In this document: in pieces, positions 1-12,840 of the stretch | Numbering within the stretch: the first letter of the stretch is position 1 | How the letters are laid out: each line of letters opens with the position of its first letter | Assembly: GCF_964340395.1 (NCBI RefSeq) | Contig: NW_027554292.1 | Location: 1-64,000 of the forward strand | Direction: 5' to 3' | From: Glandiceps talaboti | Lineage: Eukaryota > Hemichordata > Enteropneusta > Spengelidae | Length of the DNA stretch: 64,000 nucleotides | Made by a program: the position numbers and the translations under genes | The notes under the pieces: model-generated | Told to the model about the DNA's origin: nothing | The model's database searches: none | The model's input: only the letters and a program-made list of their open reading frames with translations

Positions 1-199
1 AGTCCTAAAGCATATCTAAGTCCTAAATCATACGTAAGTCCTAAATCATGCCTAAGTCTTAAGTAATAACCTAAGTCCTAAATCATACCTAAGTCCTAAA
101 TCATAACCTAAGTCCTAAAGCATAACCTAAGTCCTAAATCATACTTAAGTCCTAAATCATAACCTAAGTCCTAAAGCATAACCTAAGTCCTAAATCATA

Positions 200-261
200 C
201 TTAAGTCCTAAATCATAATCTAAGTCCTAAATCTTTAGCTAAGTCCTAAATCATACGTAAG
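200..261. repeat. 62-bp cassette with three palindromes (example copy)
   Basis: An ordered run of four partial and complete monomers that recurs as a fixed block: a CTTAAG unit, an ATAATCTAAG unit, a CTTTAGCTAAG unit and a TACGTAAG unit. It contains CTTAAG (200-205), TTAGCTAA (235-242) and TACGTA (254-259), each self-complementary. Exact further copies start at 1142, 2019 and 3213, and many more occur across the window. Elsewhere the array rarely contains these palindromes, so they punctuate it. Whether any protein recognises them is unknown. Confidence 0.8.
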
Positions 262-1363
262 TCCTAATTCATAACCTAAGTCCTAAATCATAACCTAAGT
301 CCTAAAGTATAACCTAAGTCCTAAAGCATAACCTAAGTCCTAAAGCATAACCTAAGTCCTAAATCATACCTAAGTCCTAAATCATAACCTAAGTCCTAAA
401 GCATAACCTAAGTCCTAAATCTTTAGCTAAGTCCTAAATCATACGTAAGTCCTAAATCATAACCTAAGTCCTAAAGCATAACCTAAGTCATAAAGCATAA
501 CCTAAGTCCTAAATCATAATCTAATTCCTAAATCATACCTAAGTCCTAAAGTATATCTAAGTCCTAAAGTATACCTAAGTCCTAAATCATACCTAAGTCC
601 TAAAGCATACCTAAGTCTTAAAGCATACCTAAGTCCTAATCATAACCTAAGTCCTAAATCATAACCTAAGTCCTAAATCATAACTAAGTCGTAAATCATA
701 ACTAAGTCCTAAAGCATATCTAAGTCCAAAATCATACGTAAGTCCTAAATCATGCCTAAGTCCTAAGTAATAACCTAAGTCCTAAATCATACCTAAGTCC
801 TAAAGCATAACCTAAGTCCTAAATCATAACATAAGTCCTAAATCATACTTAAGTCCTAAATCATAATCTAAGTCCTAAATCTTTAGCTAAGTCTTAAATC
901 ATAACCTAAGTCCTAAATCATAACCTAAGTCCTAAAGCATACCTAAGTCTTAAAGCATACCTAAGTCCTAATCATAACCTAAGTCCTAAATCATAACCTA
1001 AGTCCTAAATCATAACTAAGTCCTAAATCATAACTAAGTCCTAAAGCATATCTAAGTCCTAAATCATACCTAAGTCCTAAATCATACCTAAGTCCTAAAT
1101 CATACCTAAGTCCTAAAGCATAACCTAAGTCCTAAATCATACTTAAGTCCTAAATCATAATCTAAGTCCTAAATCTTTAGCTAAGTCCTAAATCATACGT
1201 AAGTCCTAAATCATAACCTAAGTCCTAAAGCATAACCTAAGTCATAAAGCATAACCTAAGTCCTAAATCATAATCTAAGTCCTAAAGTATACCTAAGTCC
1301 TAAATCATACCTAAGTCCTAAAGCATAACCTAAGTCCTAAATCATAACTAAGTCGTAAATCAT

Positions 1364-1440
1364 AACTAAGTCCTAAAGCATATCTAAGTCCTAAATCATA
1401 CGTAAGTCCTAAATCATGCCTAAGTCCTAAGTAATAACCT
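1364..1440. repeat. 77-bp cassette ending in AAGTAATAACC (example copy)
   Basis: Fixed order of units: AACTAAG, AAAGCATATC, AAATCATACG, AAATCATGCC, then CCTAAGTAATAACC. Another copy is at 700-776 (with TCCAAAATC in one unit) and it recurs dozens of times. The CATGCC and AAGTAATAACC variants were seen only within this cassette, so it spreads as a block and not as single monomers. Confidence 0.8.
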
Positions 1441-1797
1441 AAGTCCTAAATCATACCTAAGTCCTAAAGCATAACCTAAGTCCTAAATCATAACATAAGT
1501 CCTAAATCATACTTAAGTCCTAAATCATAATCTAAGTCCTAAATCTTTAGCTAAGTCTTAAATCATAACCTAAGTCCTAAATCATAACTAAGTCCTAAAG
1601 CATATCTAAGTCCTAAATCATACCTAAGTCCTAAAGCATAACCTAAGTCCTCAATCATAACCTAAGTCCTAAATCATAACATAAGTCCTAAATCATAATG
1701 TAATTCCTAAATCTTTAGCTAAGTCCTAAATCATACCTAAGTCCTAAATCATACCTAAGTCCTAAAGCATAACCTAAGTCCTAAATCATAACCTAAG

Positions 1798-1988
1798 TCC
1801 TAAAGCATAACCTAAGTCCTAAAGCATAACCTAAGTCCTAAAGCATAACCTAAGTCCTAAAGCATAACCTAAGTCCTAAAGCATAACACAAGTCCTAAAG
1901 CATAACACAAGTCCTAAAGCATAACACAAGTCCTAAAGCATAACCTAAGTCCTAAAGCATAACCTAAGTCCTAAAGCATAACCTAAGT
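1798..1988. repeat. Homogeneous AAAGC run with 3 ACACAAG units
   Basis: Ten consecutive 19-mers all carry AAAGCATAAC. Three in the middle have ACACAAG instead of ACCTAAG (starting near 1886, 1905 and 1924). Runs of this three-core type recur at about 11.94-12.18, 19.43-19.67, 31.74-31.98, 43.33-43.51, 44.50-44.66, 55.00-55.19 and 63.78-63.96 kb. Confidence 0.85.
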
Positions 1989-2936
1989 CCTAAATCATAA
2001 CCTAAGTCCTAAATCATACTTAAGTCCTAAATCATAATCTAAGTCCTAAATCTTTAGCTAAGTCCTAAATCATACGTAAGTCCTAAATCATAACCTAAGT
2101 CCTAAAGCATACCTAAGTCTTAAAGCATACCTAAGTCCTAATCATAACCTAAGTCCTAAATCATAACCTAAGTCCTAAATCATAACTAAGTCCTAAAGCA
2201 TATCTAAGTCCTAAATCATACGTAAGTCCTAAATCATGCCTAAGTCCTAAGTAATAACCTAAGTCCTAAATCATACCTAAGTCCTAAAGCATAACCTAAG
2301 TCCTAAATCATAACCTAAGTCATAAAGCATAACCTAAGTCCTAAAGCATAACTTAAGTCCTAAATCATAACATAAGTCCTAAATCATAATCTAATTCCTA
2401 AATCTTTAGCTAAGTCCTAAATCATACCTAAGTCCTAAATCATAACCTAAGTCCTAAAGCATAACCTAAGTCCTAAATCATAACATAAGTCCTAAATCAT
2501 ACTTAAGTCCTAAATCATAATCTAAGTCCTAAATCTTTAGCTAAGTCTTAAATCATATGTAAGTCCTAAATCATAACCTAAGTCCTAAAGCATACCTAAG
2601 TCTTAAAGCATACCTAAGTCCTAATCATAACCTAAGTCCTAAAGCATATCTAAGTCCTAAATCATACCTAAGTCCTAAAGCATAACCTAAGTCCTAAATC
2701 ATAACCTAAGTCCTAAATCATAACATAAGTCCTAAATCATAATGTAATTCCTAAATCTTTAGCTAAGTCCTAAATCATACCTAAGTCCTAAATCATAACC
2801 TAAGTCCTAAATCATAACATAAGTCCTAAATCATAACGTAATTCCTAAATCTTTAGCTAAGTCCTAAATCATACCTAAGTCCTAAATCATACGTAAGTCC
2901 TAAATCATAACCTAAGTCCTAAATCATAACCTAAGT

Positions 2937-3203
2937 CCTAAAGCATAACCTAAGTCCTAAAGCATAACCTAAGTCCTAAAGCATAACCTAAGTCCTAAAG
3001 CATAACCTAAGTCTAAAGCATAACATAAGTCCTAAAGCATAACATAAGTCCTAAAGCATAACACAAGTCCTAAAGCATAACACAAGTCCTAAAGCATAAC
3101 ACAAGTCCTAAAGCATAACACAAGTCCTAAAGCATAACACAAGTCCTAAAGCATAACCTAAGTCCTAAAGCATAACCTAAGTCCTAAAGCATAACCTAAG
3201 TCC
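2937..3203. repeat. Homogeneous AAAGC run with 5 ACACAAG units
   Basis: A run of AAAGC 19-mers containing, in order, plain units, the 18-bp GTCTAAAG unit (3011), two ACATAAG units, five ACACAAG units (starting 3061, 3080, 3099, 3118, 3137), and plain units again. The same ordered layout is seen at about 7.45-7.72, 27.25-27.52, 45.66-45.92, 56.16-56.42 and 61.46-61.73 kb, so it is a stable compound block. Confidence 0.87.
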
Positions 3204-5417
3204 TAAATCATACTTAAGTCCTAAATCATAATCTAAGTCCTAAATCTTTAGCTAAGTCCTAAATCATACGTAAGTCCTAAATCATAACCTAAGTCCTAAA
3301 TCATAACTAAGTCCTAAAGCATATCTAAGTCCTAAATCATACGTAAGTCCTAAATCATGTCTAAGTCCTAAGTAATAACCTAAGTCCTAAATCATACCTA
3401 AGTCCTAAATCATAACCTAAGTCCTAAAGCATAACCTAAGTCCTAAATCATACTTAAGTCCTAAATCATAACCTAAGTCCTAAAGCATAACCTAAGTCCT
3501 AAATCATACTTAAGTCCTAAATCATAATCTAAGTCCTAAATCATAATCTAAGTCCTAAATCTTTAGCTAAGTCCTAAATCATACGTAAGTCCTAAATCAT
3601 AACCTAAGTCCTAAATCATAACCTAAGTCCTAAAGTATAACCTAAGTCCTAAAGCATAACCTAAGTCCTAAAGCATAACCTAAGTCCTAAATCATACCTA
3701 AGTCCTAAATCATAACCTAAGTCCTAAATCATAACCTAAGTCCTAAATCTTTAGCTAAGTCCTAAATCATACGTAAGTCCTAAATCATAACCTAAGTCCT
3801 AAAGCATAACCTAAGTCATAAAGCATAACCTAAGTCCTAAATCATAATCTAATTCCTAAATCATACCTAAGTCCTAAAGTATATCTAAGTCCTAAAGTAT
3901 ACCTAAGTCCTAAATCATACCTAAGTCCTAAAGCATACCTAAGTCTTAAAGCATACCTAAGTCCTAATCATAACCTAAGTCCTAAATCATAACCTAAGTC
4001 ATAAAGCATAACCTAAGTCCTAAATCATAATCTAATTCCTAAATCATAGACTAAGTCCTAAAGCATATCTAAGTCCTAAAGCATACCTAAGTCCTAATTC
4101 ATACCTAAGTCCTAAAGCATACCTAAGTCCTAAAGCATACCTAAGTCTTAAAGCATACCTAAGTCCTAAAGCATACCTAAGTCTTAAAGCATACCTAAGT
4201 CCTAATCATAACCTAAGTCCTAAATCATAACCTAAGTCCTAAATCATAACTAAGTACTAAATCATAACTAAGTCCTAAAGCATATCTAAGTCCTAAATCA
4301 TACGTAAGTCCTAAATCATGCCTAAGTCCTAAGTAATAACCTAAGTCCTAAATCATACCTAAGTCCTAAAGCATAACCTAAGTCCTAAATCATAACCTAA
4401 GTCCTAAATCATAACATAAGTCCTAAATCATACTTAAGTCCTAAATCATAATCTAAGTCCTAAATCTTTAGCTAAGTCCTAAATCATACGTAAGTCCTAA
4501 ATCATAACCTAAGTCCTAAAGCACACCTAAGTCTTAAAGCATACCTAAGTCCTAATCATAACCTAAGTCCTAAATCATAACCTACGTCCTAAATCATAAC
4601 TAAGTCCTAAAGCATATCTAAGTACTAAATCATACGTAAGTCCTAAATCATGCCTAAGTCCTAAGTAATAACCTAAGTCCTAAATCATACCTAAGTCCTA
4701 AAGCATAACCTAAGTCCTAAATCATAACCTAAGTCATAAAGCATAACCTAAGTCCTAAATCATAACTTAAGTCCTAAATCATAACATAAGTCCTAAATCA
4801 TAATCTAATTCCTAAATCTTTAGCTAAGTCCTAAATCATACCTAAGTCCTAAATCATAACCTAAGTCCTAAAGCATAACCTAAGTCCTAAATCATAACAT
4901 AAGTCCTAAATCATACTTAAGTCCTAAATCATAATCTAAGTCCTAAATCTTTAGCTAAGTCTTAAATCATATGTAAGTCCTAAATCATAACCTAAGTCCT
5001 AAAGCATACCTAAGTCTTAAAGCATACCTAAGTCCTAATCATAACCTAAGTCCTAAATCATAACCTAAGTCCTAAATCATAACTAAGTCCTAAATCATAA
5101 CTAAGTCCTAAAGCATATCTAAGTCCTAAATCATACCTAAGTCCTAAAGCATAACCTAAGTCCTAAATCATAACCTAAGTCCTAAATCATAACATAAGTC
5201 CTAAATCATAATGTAATTCCTAAATCTTTAGCTAAGTCCTAAATCATACCTAAGTCCTAAATCATAACCTAAGTCCTAAATCATAACATAAGTCCTAAAT
5301 CATAACGTAATTCCTAAATCTTTAGCTAAGTCCTAAATCATACCTAAGTCCTAAATCATACCTAAGTCCTAAAGCATAACCTAAGTCCTAAATCATAACC
5401 TAAGTCCTAAATCATAA

Positions 5418-5650
5418 CCTAAGTCCTAAAGCATAACCTAAGTCCTAAAGCATAACCTAAGTCCTAAAGCATAACCTAAGTCCTAAAGCATAACCTAAGT
5501 CTAAAGCATAACATAAGTCCTAAAGCATAACATAAGTCCTAAAGCATAACACAAGTCCTAAAGCATAACACAAGTCCTAAAGCATAACATAAGTCCTAAA
5601 GCATAACCTAAGTCCTAAAGCATAACCTAAGTCCTAAAGCATAACCTAAG
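5418..5650. repeat. AAAGC run with 2 ACACAAG units
   Basis: Same order as the five-core type but with only two ACACAAG units, followed by one ACATAAG unit. This short form recurs at about 41.13-41.35, 47.52-47.73, 52.81-53.03, 58.02-58.24 and 59.46-59.68 kb. The GTCTAAAG unit is at 5499. Confidence 0.85.
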
Positions 5651-7451
5651 TCCTAAATCATACTTAAGTCCTAAATCATAATCTAAGTCCTAAATCTTTA
5701 GCTAAGTCCTAAATCATACGTAAGTCCTAAATCATAACCTAAGTCCTAAATCATAACTAAGTCCTAAAGCATATCTAAGTCCTAAATCATACGTAAGTCC
5801 TAAATCATGCCTAAGTCCTAAGTAATAACCTAAGTCCTAAATCATACCTAAGTCCTAAATCATAACCTAAGTCCTAAAGCATAACCTAAGTCCTAAATCA
5901 TACTTAAGTCCTAAATCATAACCTAAGTCCTAAAGCATAACCTAAGTCCTAAATCATACTTAAGTCCTAAATCATAATCTAAGTCCTAAATCTTTAGCTA
6001 AGTCCTAAATCATACGTAAGTCCTAAATCATAACCTAAGTCCTAAAGCATAACCTAAGTCATAAAGCATAACCTAAGTCCTAAATCATAATCTAATTCCT
6101 AAATCATACCTAAGTCCTAAAGTATATCTAAGTCCTAAAGTATACCTAAGTCCTAATCATAACCTAAGTCCTAAATCATAACCTAAGTCCTAAATCATAA
6201 CTAAGTCGTAAATCATAACTAAGTCCTAAAGCATATCTAAGTCCTAAATCATACGTAAGTCCTAAATCATGCCTAAGTCCTAAGTAATAACCTAAGTCCT
6301 AAATCATACCTAAGTCCTAAAGCATAACCTAAGTCCTAAATCATAACATAAGTCCTAAATCATACTTAAGTCCTAAATCATAATCTAAGTCCTAAATCTT
6401 TAGCTAAGTCTTAAATCATAACCTAAGTCCTAAATCATAACCTAAGTCCTAAAGCATACCTAAGTCTTAAAGCATACCTAAGTCCTAATCATAACCTAAG
6501 TCCTAAATCATAACCTAAGTCCTAAATCATAACTAAGTCCTAAATCATAACTAAGTCCTAAATCATACGTAAGTCCTAAATCATAACCTAAGTCCTAAAG
6601 CATACCTAAGTCTTAAAGCATACCTAAGTCCTAATCATAACCTAAGTCCTAAATCATAACCTCAGTCCTAAATCATAACTAAGTCCTAAAGCATATCTAA
6701 GTCCTAAATCATACGTAAGTCCTAAATCATGCCTAAGTCCTAAGTAATAACCTAAGTCCTAAATCATACCTAAGTCCTAAAGCATAACCTAAGTCCTAAA
6801 TCATAACCTAAGTCATAAAGCATAACCTAAGTCCTAAATCATAACTTAAGTCCTAAATCATAACATAAGTCCTAAATCATAATCTAATTCCTAAATCTTT
6901 AGCTAAGTCCTAAATCATACCTAAGTCCTAAATCATAACCTAAGTCCTAAAGCATAACCTAAGTCCTAAATCATAACATAAGGCCTAAATCATACTTAAG
7001 TCCTAAATCATAATCTAAGTCCTAAATCTTTAGCTAAGTCTTAAATCATATGTAAGTCCTAAATCATAACCTAAGTCCTAAAGCATACCTAAGTCTTAAA
7101 GCATACCTAAGTCCTAATCATAACCTAAGTCCTAAAGCATATCTAAGTCCTAAATCATACCTAAGTCCTAAAGCATAACCTAAGTCCTAAATCATAACCT
7201 AAGTCCTAAATCATAACATAAGTCCTAAATCATAATGTAATTCCTAAATCTTTAGCTAAGTCCTAAATCATACCTAAGTCCTAAATCATAACCTAAGTCC
7301 TAAATCATAACATAAGTCCTAAATCATAACGTAATTCCTAAATCTTTAGCTAAGTCCTAAATCATACCTAAGTCCTAAATCATACGTAAGTCCTAAAGCA
7401 TAACCTAAGTCCTAAATCATAACCTAAGTCCTAAATCATAACCTAAGTCCT

Positions 7452-7718
7452 AAAGCATAACCTAAGTCCTAAAGCATAACCTAAGTCCTAAAGCATAACC
7501 TAAGTCCTAAAGCATAACCTAAGTCTAAAGCATAACATAAGTCCTAAAGCATAACATAAGTCCTAAAGCATAACACAAGTCCTAAAGCATAACACAAGTC
7601 CTAAAGCATAACACAAGTCCTAAAGCATAACACAAGTCCTAAAGCATAACACAAGTCCTAAAGCATAACCTAAGTCCTAAAGCATAACCTAAGTCCTAAA
7701 GCATAACCTAAGTCCTAA
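7452..7718. repeat. AAAGC run with 5 ACACAAG units
   Basis: Five-core block with GTCTAAAG at 7523. It lies just upstream of the start of the 7,496-bp unit and is duplicated at 27254-27520 by the 19,802-bp spacing, but not at 15 kb. This helps fix the left edge of the 7,496-bp repeat. Confidence 0.85.
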
Positions 7719-9065
7719 ATCATACTTAAGTCCTAAATCATAATCTAAGTCCTAAATCTTTAGCTAAGTCCTAAATCATACGTAAGTCCTAAATCATAAC
7801 CTAAGTCCTAAATCATAACTAAGTCCTAAAGCATATCTAAGTCCTAAATCATACGTAAGTCCTAAATCATGTCTAAGTCCTAAGTAATAACCTAAGTCCT
7901 AAATCATACCTAAGTCCTAAATCATAACCTAAGTCCTAAAGCATAACCTAAGTCCTAAATCATACTTAAGTCCTAAATCATAACCTAAGTCCTAAAGCAT
8001 AACCTAAGTCCTAAATCATACTTAAGTCCTAAATCATAATCTAAGTCCTAAATCTTTAGCTAAGTCCTAAATCATACGTAAGTCCTAAATCATAACCTAA
8101 GTCCTAAATCATAACCTAAGTCCTAAAGTATAACCTAAGTCCTAAAGCATAACCTAAGTCCTAAAGCATAACCTAAGTCCTAAATCATACCTAAGTCCTA
8201 AATCATAACCTAAGTCCTAAAGCATAACCTAAGTCCTAAATCTTTAGCTAAGTCCTAAATCATACGTAAGTCCTAAATCATAACCTAAGTCCTAAAGCAT
8301 AACCTAAGTCATAAAGCATAACCTAAGTCCTAAATCATAATCTAATTCCTAAATCATACCTAAGTCCTAAAGTATATCTAAGTCCTAAAGTATACCTAAG
8401 TCCTAAATCATACCTAAGTCCTAAAGCATACCTAAGTCTTAAAGCATACCTAAGTCCTAATCATAACCTAAGTCCTAAATCATAACCTAAGTCCTAAATC
8501 ATAACTAAGTCGTAAATCATAACTAAGTCCTAAAGCATATCTAAGTCCAAAATCATACGTAAGTCCTAAATCATGCCTAAGTCCTAAGTAATAACCTAAG
8601 TCCTAAATCATACCTAAGTCCTAAAGCATAACCTAAGTCCTAAATCATAACATAAGTCCTAAATCATACTTAAGTCCTAAATCATAATCTAAGTCCTAAA
8701 TCTTTAGCTAAGTCTTAAATCATAACCTAAGTCCTAAATCATAACCTAAGTCCTAAAGCATACCTAAGTCTTAAAGCATACCTAAGTCCTAATCATAACC
8801 TAAGTCCTAAATCATAACCTAAGTCCTAAATCATAACTAAGTCCTAAATCATAACTAAGTCCTAAAGCATATCTAAGTCCTAAATCATACCTAAGTCCTA
8901 AAGCATAACCTAAGTCCTCAATCATAACCTAAGTCCTAAATCATAACATAAGTCCTAAATCATAATGTAATTCCTAAATCTTTAGCTAAGTCCTAAATCA
9001 TACCTAAGTCCTAAATCATACCTAAGTCCTAAAGCATAACCTAAGTCCTAAATCATAACCTAAGT

Positions 9066-9304
9066 CCTAAAGCATAACTAAGTCCTAAAGCATAACCTGA
9101 GTCCTAAAGCATAACCTAAGTCCTAAAGCATAACAAAAGTCCTAAAGCATAACACAAGTCCTAAAGCATAACACAAGTCCTAAAGCATAACCTAAGTCCT
9201 AAAGCATAACCTAAGTCCTAAAGCATAACCTAAGTCCTAAAGCATAACCTAAGTCCTAAAGCATAACCTAAGTCCTAAAGCATAACCTAAGTCCTAAAGC
9301 ATAA
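9066..9304. repeat. AAAGC run with CCTGAG and AACAAAAG variants
   Basis: AAAGC run carrying the rare CCTGAG (about 9096) and AACAAAAG variants and two ACACAAG units. These rare variants occur only here and in the copies at 16562-16800 and 28868-29106, which makes them the best tags for the 7,496-bp and 12,306-bp duplications. Confidence 0.85.
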
Positions 9305-9948
9305 TCTAATTCCTAAATCATACCTAAGTCCTAAAGCATACCTAAGTCCTAAATCATACCTAAGTCCTAAAGCATACCTAAGTCTTAAAGCATACCTAAG
9401 TCCTAAAGCATACCTAAGTCTTAAAGCATACCTAAGTCCTAATCATAACCTAAGTCCTAAATCATAACCTAAGTCCTAAATCATAACTAAGTCCTAAATC
9501 ATAACTAAGTCCTAAAGCATATCTAAGTCCTAAATCATACGTAAGTCCTAAATCATGCCTAAGACCTAAGTAATAACCTAAGTCCTAAATCATACCTAAG
9601 TCCTAAATCATAACTAAGTCCTAAATCATACCTAAGTCCTAAATCTTTAGCTAAGTCCTAAATCATACGTAAGTCCTAAATCATAACCTAAGTCCTAAAG
9701 TATAACCTAAGTCCTAAAGCATAACGTAAGTCCTAAAGCATAACCTAAGTCCTAAAGTATAACATAAGTCCTAAAGCATAACCTAAGTCCTAAAGCATAC
9801 CTAAGTCCTAAATCATACCTAAGTCCTAAAGCATATCTAAGTCCTAAATCATACCTAAGTCCTAAATCGTAACATAAGTCCTAAATCATAATCTAAGTCC
9901 TAAATCTTTAGCTAAGTCCTAAATCATATCTAAGTTCTAAAACATAAC

Positions 9949-9960
9949 CTAAAGCATAAC
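9949..9960. repeat. 12-bp half-unit (CTAAAGCATAAC) inserted between monomers
   Basis: A unit lacking the CTAAGTC heptamer, so two CTAA-A-type halves stand side by side. Copies are in 17.44, 23.49, 29.75 and 35.80 kb. Similar 12-bp units (CTAAATCATAGC) are at 14200-14211 and 14473-14484. They show that the 19-mer is built of a 7-bp and a 12-bp part. Confidence 0.75.
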
Positions 9961-11935
9961 CTAAGTCCTAAATCATACCTAAGTCCTAAATCATAATCTA
10001 AGTCCTAAATCTTTAGCTAAGTCCTAAATCATAACCTAAGTCCTAAATCATAACATAAGTCCTAAATCATAATCTAATTCCTAAATCTTTAGCTAAGTCA
10101 TAAATCATACCTAAGTCCTAAATCATAACCTAAGTCCTAAAGCATAACCTAAGTCCTAAATCATAATCTAAGTCCTAAATCATACCTAAGTCCTAAATCA
10201 TAATCTAAGTTCTAAATCATACCAAAGAACTAAATCATAATCTAACTCCTAAATCTTTAGCTAAGTCCTAAATCATACGTAAGTCCTAAATCATAACCTA
10301 AGTCCTAAATCATAACCTAAGTCCTAAAGTATAACCTAAGTCCTAAAGCATAACCTAAGTCCTAAAGCATAACCTAAGTCCTAAATCATACCTAAGTCCT
10401 AAATCATAACCTAAGTCCTAAAGCATAACCTAAGTCCTAAATCATACTTAAGTCCTAAATCATAATCTAAGTCCTAAATCTTTAGCTAAGTCCTAAATCA
10501 TACGTAAGTCCTAAATCATAACCTAAGTCCTAAAGCATAACCTAAGTCATAAAGCATAACCTAAGTCCTAAATCATAATCTAATTCCTAAATCATACCTA
10601 AGTCCTAAAGTATATCTAAGTCCTAAAGTATACCTAAGTCCTAAATCATAATCTAAGTCCTAAATCTTTAGCTAAGTCCTAAATCATACGTAAGTCCTAA
10701 ATCATAACCTAAGTCCTAAATCATAACTAAGTCCTAAATCATATCTAAGTCCTAAATCATACGTAAGTCCTAAATCATGCCTAAGTCCTAAGTAATAACC
10801 TAAGTCCTAAATCATACCTAAGTCCTAAATCATAACCTAAGTCCTAAAGCATAACCTAAGTCCTAAATCATACTTAAGTCCTAAATCATAACCTAAGTCC
10901 TAAAGCATAACCTAAGTCCTAAATCATACTTAAGTCCTAAATCATAATCTAAGTCCTAAATCTTTAGCTAAGTCCTAAATCATACATAAGTCCTAAATCA
11001 TAACCTAAGTCCTAAATCATAACCTAAGTCCTCAAGTATAACCTAAGTCCTAAAGCATAACCTAAGTCCTAAAGCATAACCTAAGTCCTAAATCATACTT
11101 AAGTCCTAAATCATAATCTAAGTCCTAAATCTTTAGCTAAGTCCTAAATCATACGTAAGTCCTAAATCATAACCTAAGTCCTAAAGCATAACCTAAGTCA
11201 TAAAGCATAACCTAAGTCCTAAATCATAATCTAATTCCTAAATCATACCTAAGTCCTAAAGTATATCTAAGTCCTAAAGTATACCTAAGTCCTAAATCAT
11301 ACCTAAGTCCTAAAGCATACCTAAGTCTTAAAGCATACCTAAGTCCTAATCATAACCTAAGTCCTAAATCATAACCTAAGTCCTAAATCATAACTAAGTC
11401 GTAAATCATAACTAAGTCCTAAAGCATATCTAAGTCCTAAATCATACGTAAGTCCTAAATCATGCCTAAGTCCTAAGTAATAACCTAAGTCCTAAATCAT
11501 ACCTAAGTCCTAAAGCATAACCTAAGTCCTAAATCATAACATAAGTCATAAATCATACTTAAGTCCTAAATCATAATCTAAGTCCTAAATCTTTAGCTAA
11601 GTCTTAAATCATAACCTAAGTCCTAAATCATAACCTAAGTCCTAAAGCATACCTAAGTCTTAAAGCATACCTAAGTCCTAATCATAACCTAAGTCCTAAA
11701 TCATAACCTAAGTCCTAAATCATAACTAAGTCCTAAAGCATATCTAAGTCCTAAATCATACCTAAGTCCTAAAGCATAACCTAAGTCCTCAATCATAACC
11801 TAAGTCCTAAATCATAACATAAGTCCTAAATCATAATGTAATTCCTAAATCTTTAGCTAAGTCCTAAATCATACCTAAGTCCTAAATCATACCTAAGTCC
11901 TAAAGCATAACCTAAGTCCTAAATCATAACCTAAG

Positions 11936-12176
11936 TCCTAAAGCATAACCTAAGTCCTAAAGCATAACCTAAGTCCTAAAGCATAACCTAAGTCCTAAAG
12001 CATAACACAAGTCCTAAAGCATAACACAAGTCCTAAAGCATAACACAAGTCCTAAAGCATAACCTAAGTCCTAAAGCATAACCTAAGTCCTAAAGCATAA
12101 CCTAAGTCCTAAAGCATAACCTAAGTCCTAAAGCAAAACCTAAGTCCTAAAGCATAACCTAAGTCCTAAAGCATAA
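11936..12176. repeat. AAAGC run with 3 ACACAAG units and an AAGCAAAACC variant
   Basis: Three-core AAAGC run tagged by AAGCAAAACC (about 12134). The tag is repeated at about 19630 (+7,496) and 31936 (+19,802) and was not seen elsewhere. Confidence 0.83.
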
Positions 12177-12840
12177 TCTAATTCCTAAATCATACCTAAG
12201 TCCTAAAGCATATCTAAGTCCTAAAGCATACCTAAGTCCTAAATCATACCTAAGTCCTAAAGCATACCTAAGTCTTAAAGCATACCTAAGTCCTAAAGCA
12301 TACCTAAGTCTTAAAGCATACCTAAGTCCTAATCATAACCTAAGTCCTAAATCATAACCTAAGTCCTAAATCATAACTAAGTCCTAAATCATAACTAAGT
12401 CCTAAAGCATATCTAAGTCCTAAATCATACGTAAGTCCTAAATCATGCCTAAGACCTAAGTAATAACCTAAGTCCTAAATCATACCTAAGTCCTAAATCA
12501 TAACTAAGTCCTAAATCATACCTAAGTCCTAAATCTTTAGCTAAGTCCTAAATCATACGTAAGTCCTAAATCATAACCTAAGTCCTAAAGTATAACCTAA
12601 GTCCTAAAGCATAACGTAAGTCCTAAAGCATAACCTAAGTCCTAAAGTATAACATAAGTCCTAAAGCATAACCTAAGTCCTAAAGCATACCTAAGTCCTA
12701 AATCATACCTAAGTCCTAAAGCATATCTAAGTCCTAAATCATACCTAAGTCCTAAATCGTAACATAAGTCCTAAATCATAATCTAAGTCCTAAATCTTTA
12801 GCTAAGTCCTAAATCATATCTAAGTTCTAAAACATAACCT

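Larger units (their letters stand above)
1..6304. repeat. Left domain: higher-order copies in roughly 2-4.5 kb units
   Basis: This part lies outside the large 12-kb duplication to its right but is made of the same cassettes. Several diagnostic variants link it elsewhere. Base 1 onward aligns with 7822 onward (shared GTCCAAAATC at 725 and 8546). The GTCTAAAG marker at 3011 aligns with 7523 (spacing 4,512) and with 45730 (spacing 42,719). The ATAGAC variant at 4046 aligns with 46765 at that same 42,719 spacing and with 39789. From about 4.05 to 5.5 kb the sequence follows 39.8-41.2 kb, which lacks two monomers (37 bp) relative to it. Private variants include GCACACC near 4523 and CCTACGTCC near 4582. 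These look like older higher-order copies, because they differ from their relatives by single monomers and point changes. Confidence 0.8.

Noticed and set aside
200-261. Rho-independent terminator or regulatory hairpin at the CTTTAGCTAAG segment
   Set aside because: The palindromes are 6-8 bp, AT-rich and without a loop or following T-run; they are part of a repeated cassette.
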